Positions 5,205 through 5,738 of a stretch of 5,738 nt of DNA are shown piece after piece. The stretch's first letter is position 1. Each line of letters begins with the position of its first letter. Source of the stretch: Anaerolineaceae bacterium (lineage in GTDB: Bacteria > Chloroflexota > Anaerolineae > Anaerolineales > Anaerolineaceae); NCBI GenBank assembly GCA_027348305.1, contig DAIEPS010000125.1:1-5738 (forward strand), written 5' to 3'. The position numbers were made by a program, and so were the translations under genes. The notes under the pieces are model-generated. The model was not told where the DNA came from. It did not search any database and saw only the letters and a program-made list of their open reading frames with translations.

Positions 5205-5738
5205 ATGAGCTCTTCTAATCGTTGGTCGGTGCAAAAGGCAAATGAATGGTATGCAGCACAACCCTGGTTGGTGGGGTGTAATTTCACTCCCAGCAATGCG
5301 ATCAACCAATTGGAAATGTGGCAGAAAGAGTCCTTTGATTCTGCCGCCATTGATCGCGAATTGGGAATGGCGCAAAGCGTCGGTTTCAATACCGTTCGCA
5401 CCTATTTGCACAACCTGGCCTGGAGTACTGACGCAGGCGGGTTCAAAAACCGGATCGATCAGTTTCTGGCTATCGCTGACAGGCATAAGATCCGGCCAAT
5501 TCTTGTGTTCTTCGATGATTGCTGGAACGAGAATTCAGCATCAGGCCGCCAGCCTGAACCGAAAAAGCGGACGCATAATTCAGGTTGGGTGCAAAGCCCC
5601 GGTCTCAAAGTGGTGAACAGCAGTCCTTCTGAGTGGGGAAGGTTGGAAGACTACGTCAAAGATGTGATGGGTTCTTTCGCCAACGATGAGCGCATCCTGT
5701 TATGGGATCTCTATAATGAGCCCGGCAATAACAAGAAC
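5205..5738 (+). CDS. Clan GH-A glycoside hydrolase (GH5-like, cellulase/xylanase-type), N-terminal part
   Basis: The frame is open for 178 codons to the right edge, so the C-terminal part is missing. It looks like a (beta/alpha)8-barrel clan GH-A hydrolase: GFNTVRTYLHNLAW (60-73) carries the conserved strand Arg (Arg65), IRPILVFFDDCW (96-107) is the next strand, and ILLWDLYNEPGN (164-175) has the NEP motif whose Glu172 is the expected acid/base. The nucleophile Glu would lie beyond the window. Such proteins are often labelled 1,4-beta-xylanase or cellulase-family glycosylhydrolase; I cannot set the GH family or substrate. No signal peptide precedes the catalytic region, so it is probably cytoplasmic and acts on imported oligosaccharides. 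AAAGGGG (5186-5192) is 12 bases before the ATG, longer than ideal. With only 22 bases after the TetR stop and no terminator, it should be co-transcribed with the regulator. Confidence 0.82.
   Translation, partial: MSSSNRWSVQKANEWYAAQPWLVGCNFTPSNAINQLEMWQKESFDSAAIDRELGMAQSVGFNTVRTYLHNLAWSTDAGGFKNRIDQFLAIADRHKIRPILVFFDDCWNENSASGRQPEPKKRTHNSGWVQSPGLKVVNSSPSEWGRLEDYVKDVMGSFANDERILLWDLYNEPGNNKN

Noticed and set aside
5242..5616. A 124-codon plus-strand frame within the right-edge gene
   Set aside because: It lies in a different frame of the clan GH-A gene, which has the conserved strand Arg and NEP motifs; the overlapping frame shows none.

Overview
This is a bacterial carbohydrate-catabolism locus, most likely chromosomal. 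Genes are tightly packed, starts are ATG with Shine-Dalgarno sequences, GC is slightly above 50% by eye, and a divergent regulatory region carries sigma70-like promoters. The gene content (a GH4 enzyme, a GH38-like enzyme and a clan GH-A enzyme, all without signal peptides) would fit a heterotrophic sugar degrader such as a Chloroflexota/Anaerolineae bacterium. That placement is only an impression from protein style. Nothing in the window fixes the taxon.

Layout. The minus strand carries a probable three-gene operon, transcribed from about 4493 towards position 1. First is a GH38-type alpha-mannosidase-like protein (1642-4320). One base later comes a GH4 MelA-type alpha-galactosidase (312-1640). 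After 37 bases follows the N-terminal 91 codons of an unrecognised small protein that runs off the left edge (1-274). The plus strand carries a TetR/AcrR regulator (4550-5182) and, 22 bases later, the first 178 codons of a clan GH-A glycoside hydrolase that runs off the right edge (5205-5738).

The 229-base divergent intergenic region (4321-4549) is the most informative non-coding part. It holds two near-identical palindromes of the form TTGAC-N3-GTCAA (4486-4498 and 4514-4528), 29 bp apart centre to centre. The second is a perfect 15-bp palindrome whose left arm is the -35 box of a rightward promoter and whose right arm is the -35 box of a leftward promoter. The leftward promoter has consensus TTGACA and consensus TATAAT with 16 bp between them. 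The first palindrome covers its predicted start site. The rightward promoter predicts a transcript beginning on the A of the TetR ATG, so the regulator mRNA may be leaderless. One repressor dimer on the second palindrome could therefore silence both operons at once.

Working model (inference): the TetR protein represses itself, the GH-A gene and the leftward glycosidase operon until a ligand from the target glycan is present. The glycosidases then act in the cytoplasm on imported oligosaccharides, removing alpha-galactosyl, alpha-mannosyl-like and beta-linked units. No transporter lies in the window, so uptake genes would have to be outside it. No RNA genes, mobile elements, CRISPR arrays or clear terminators were seen.
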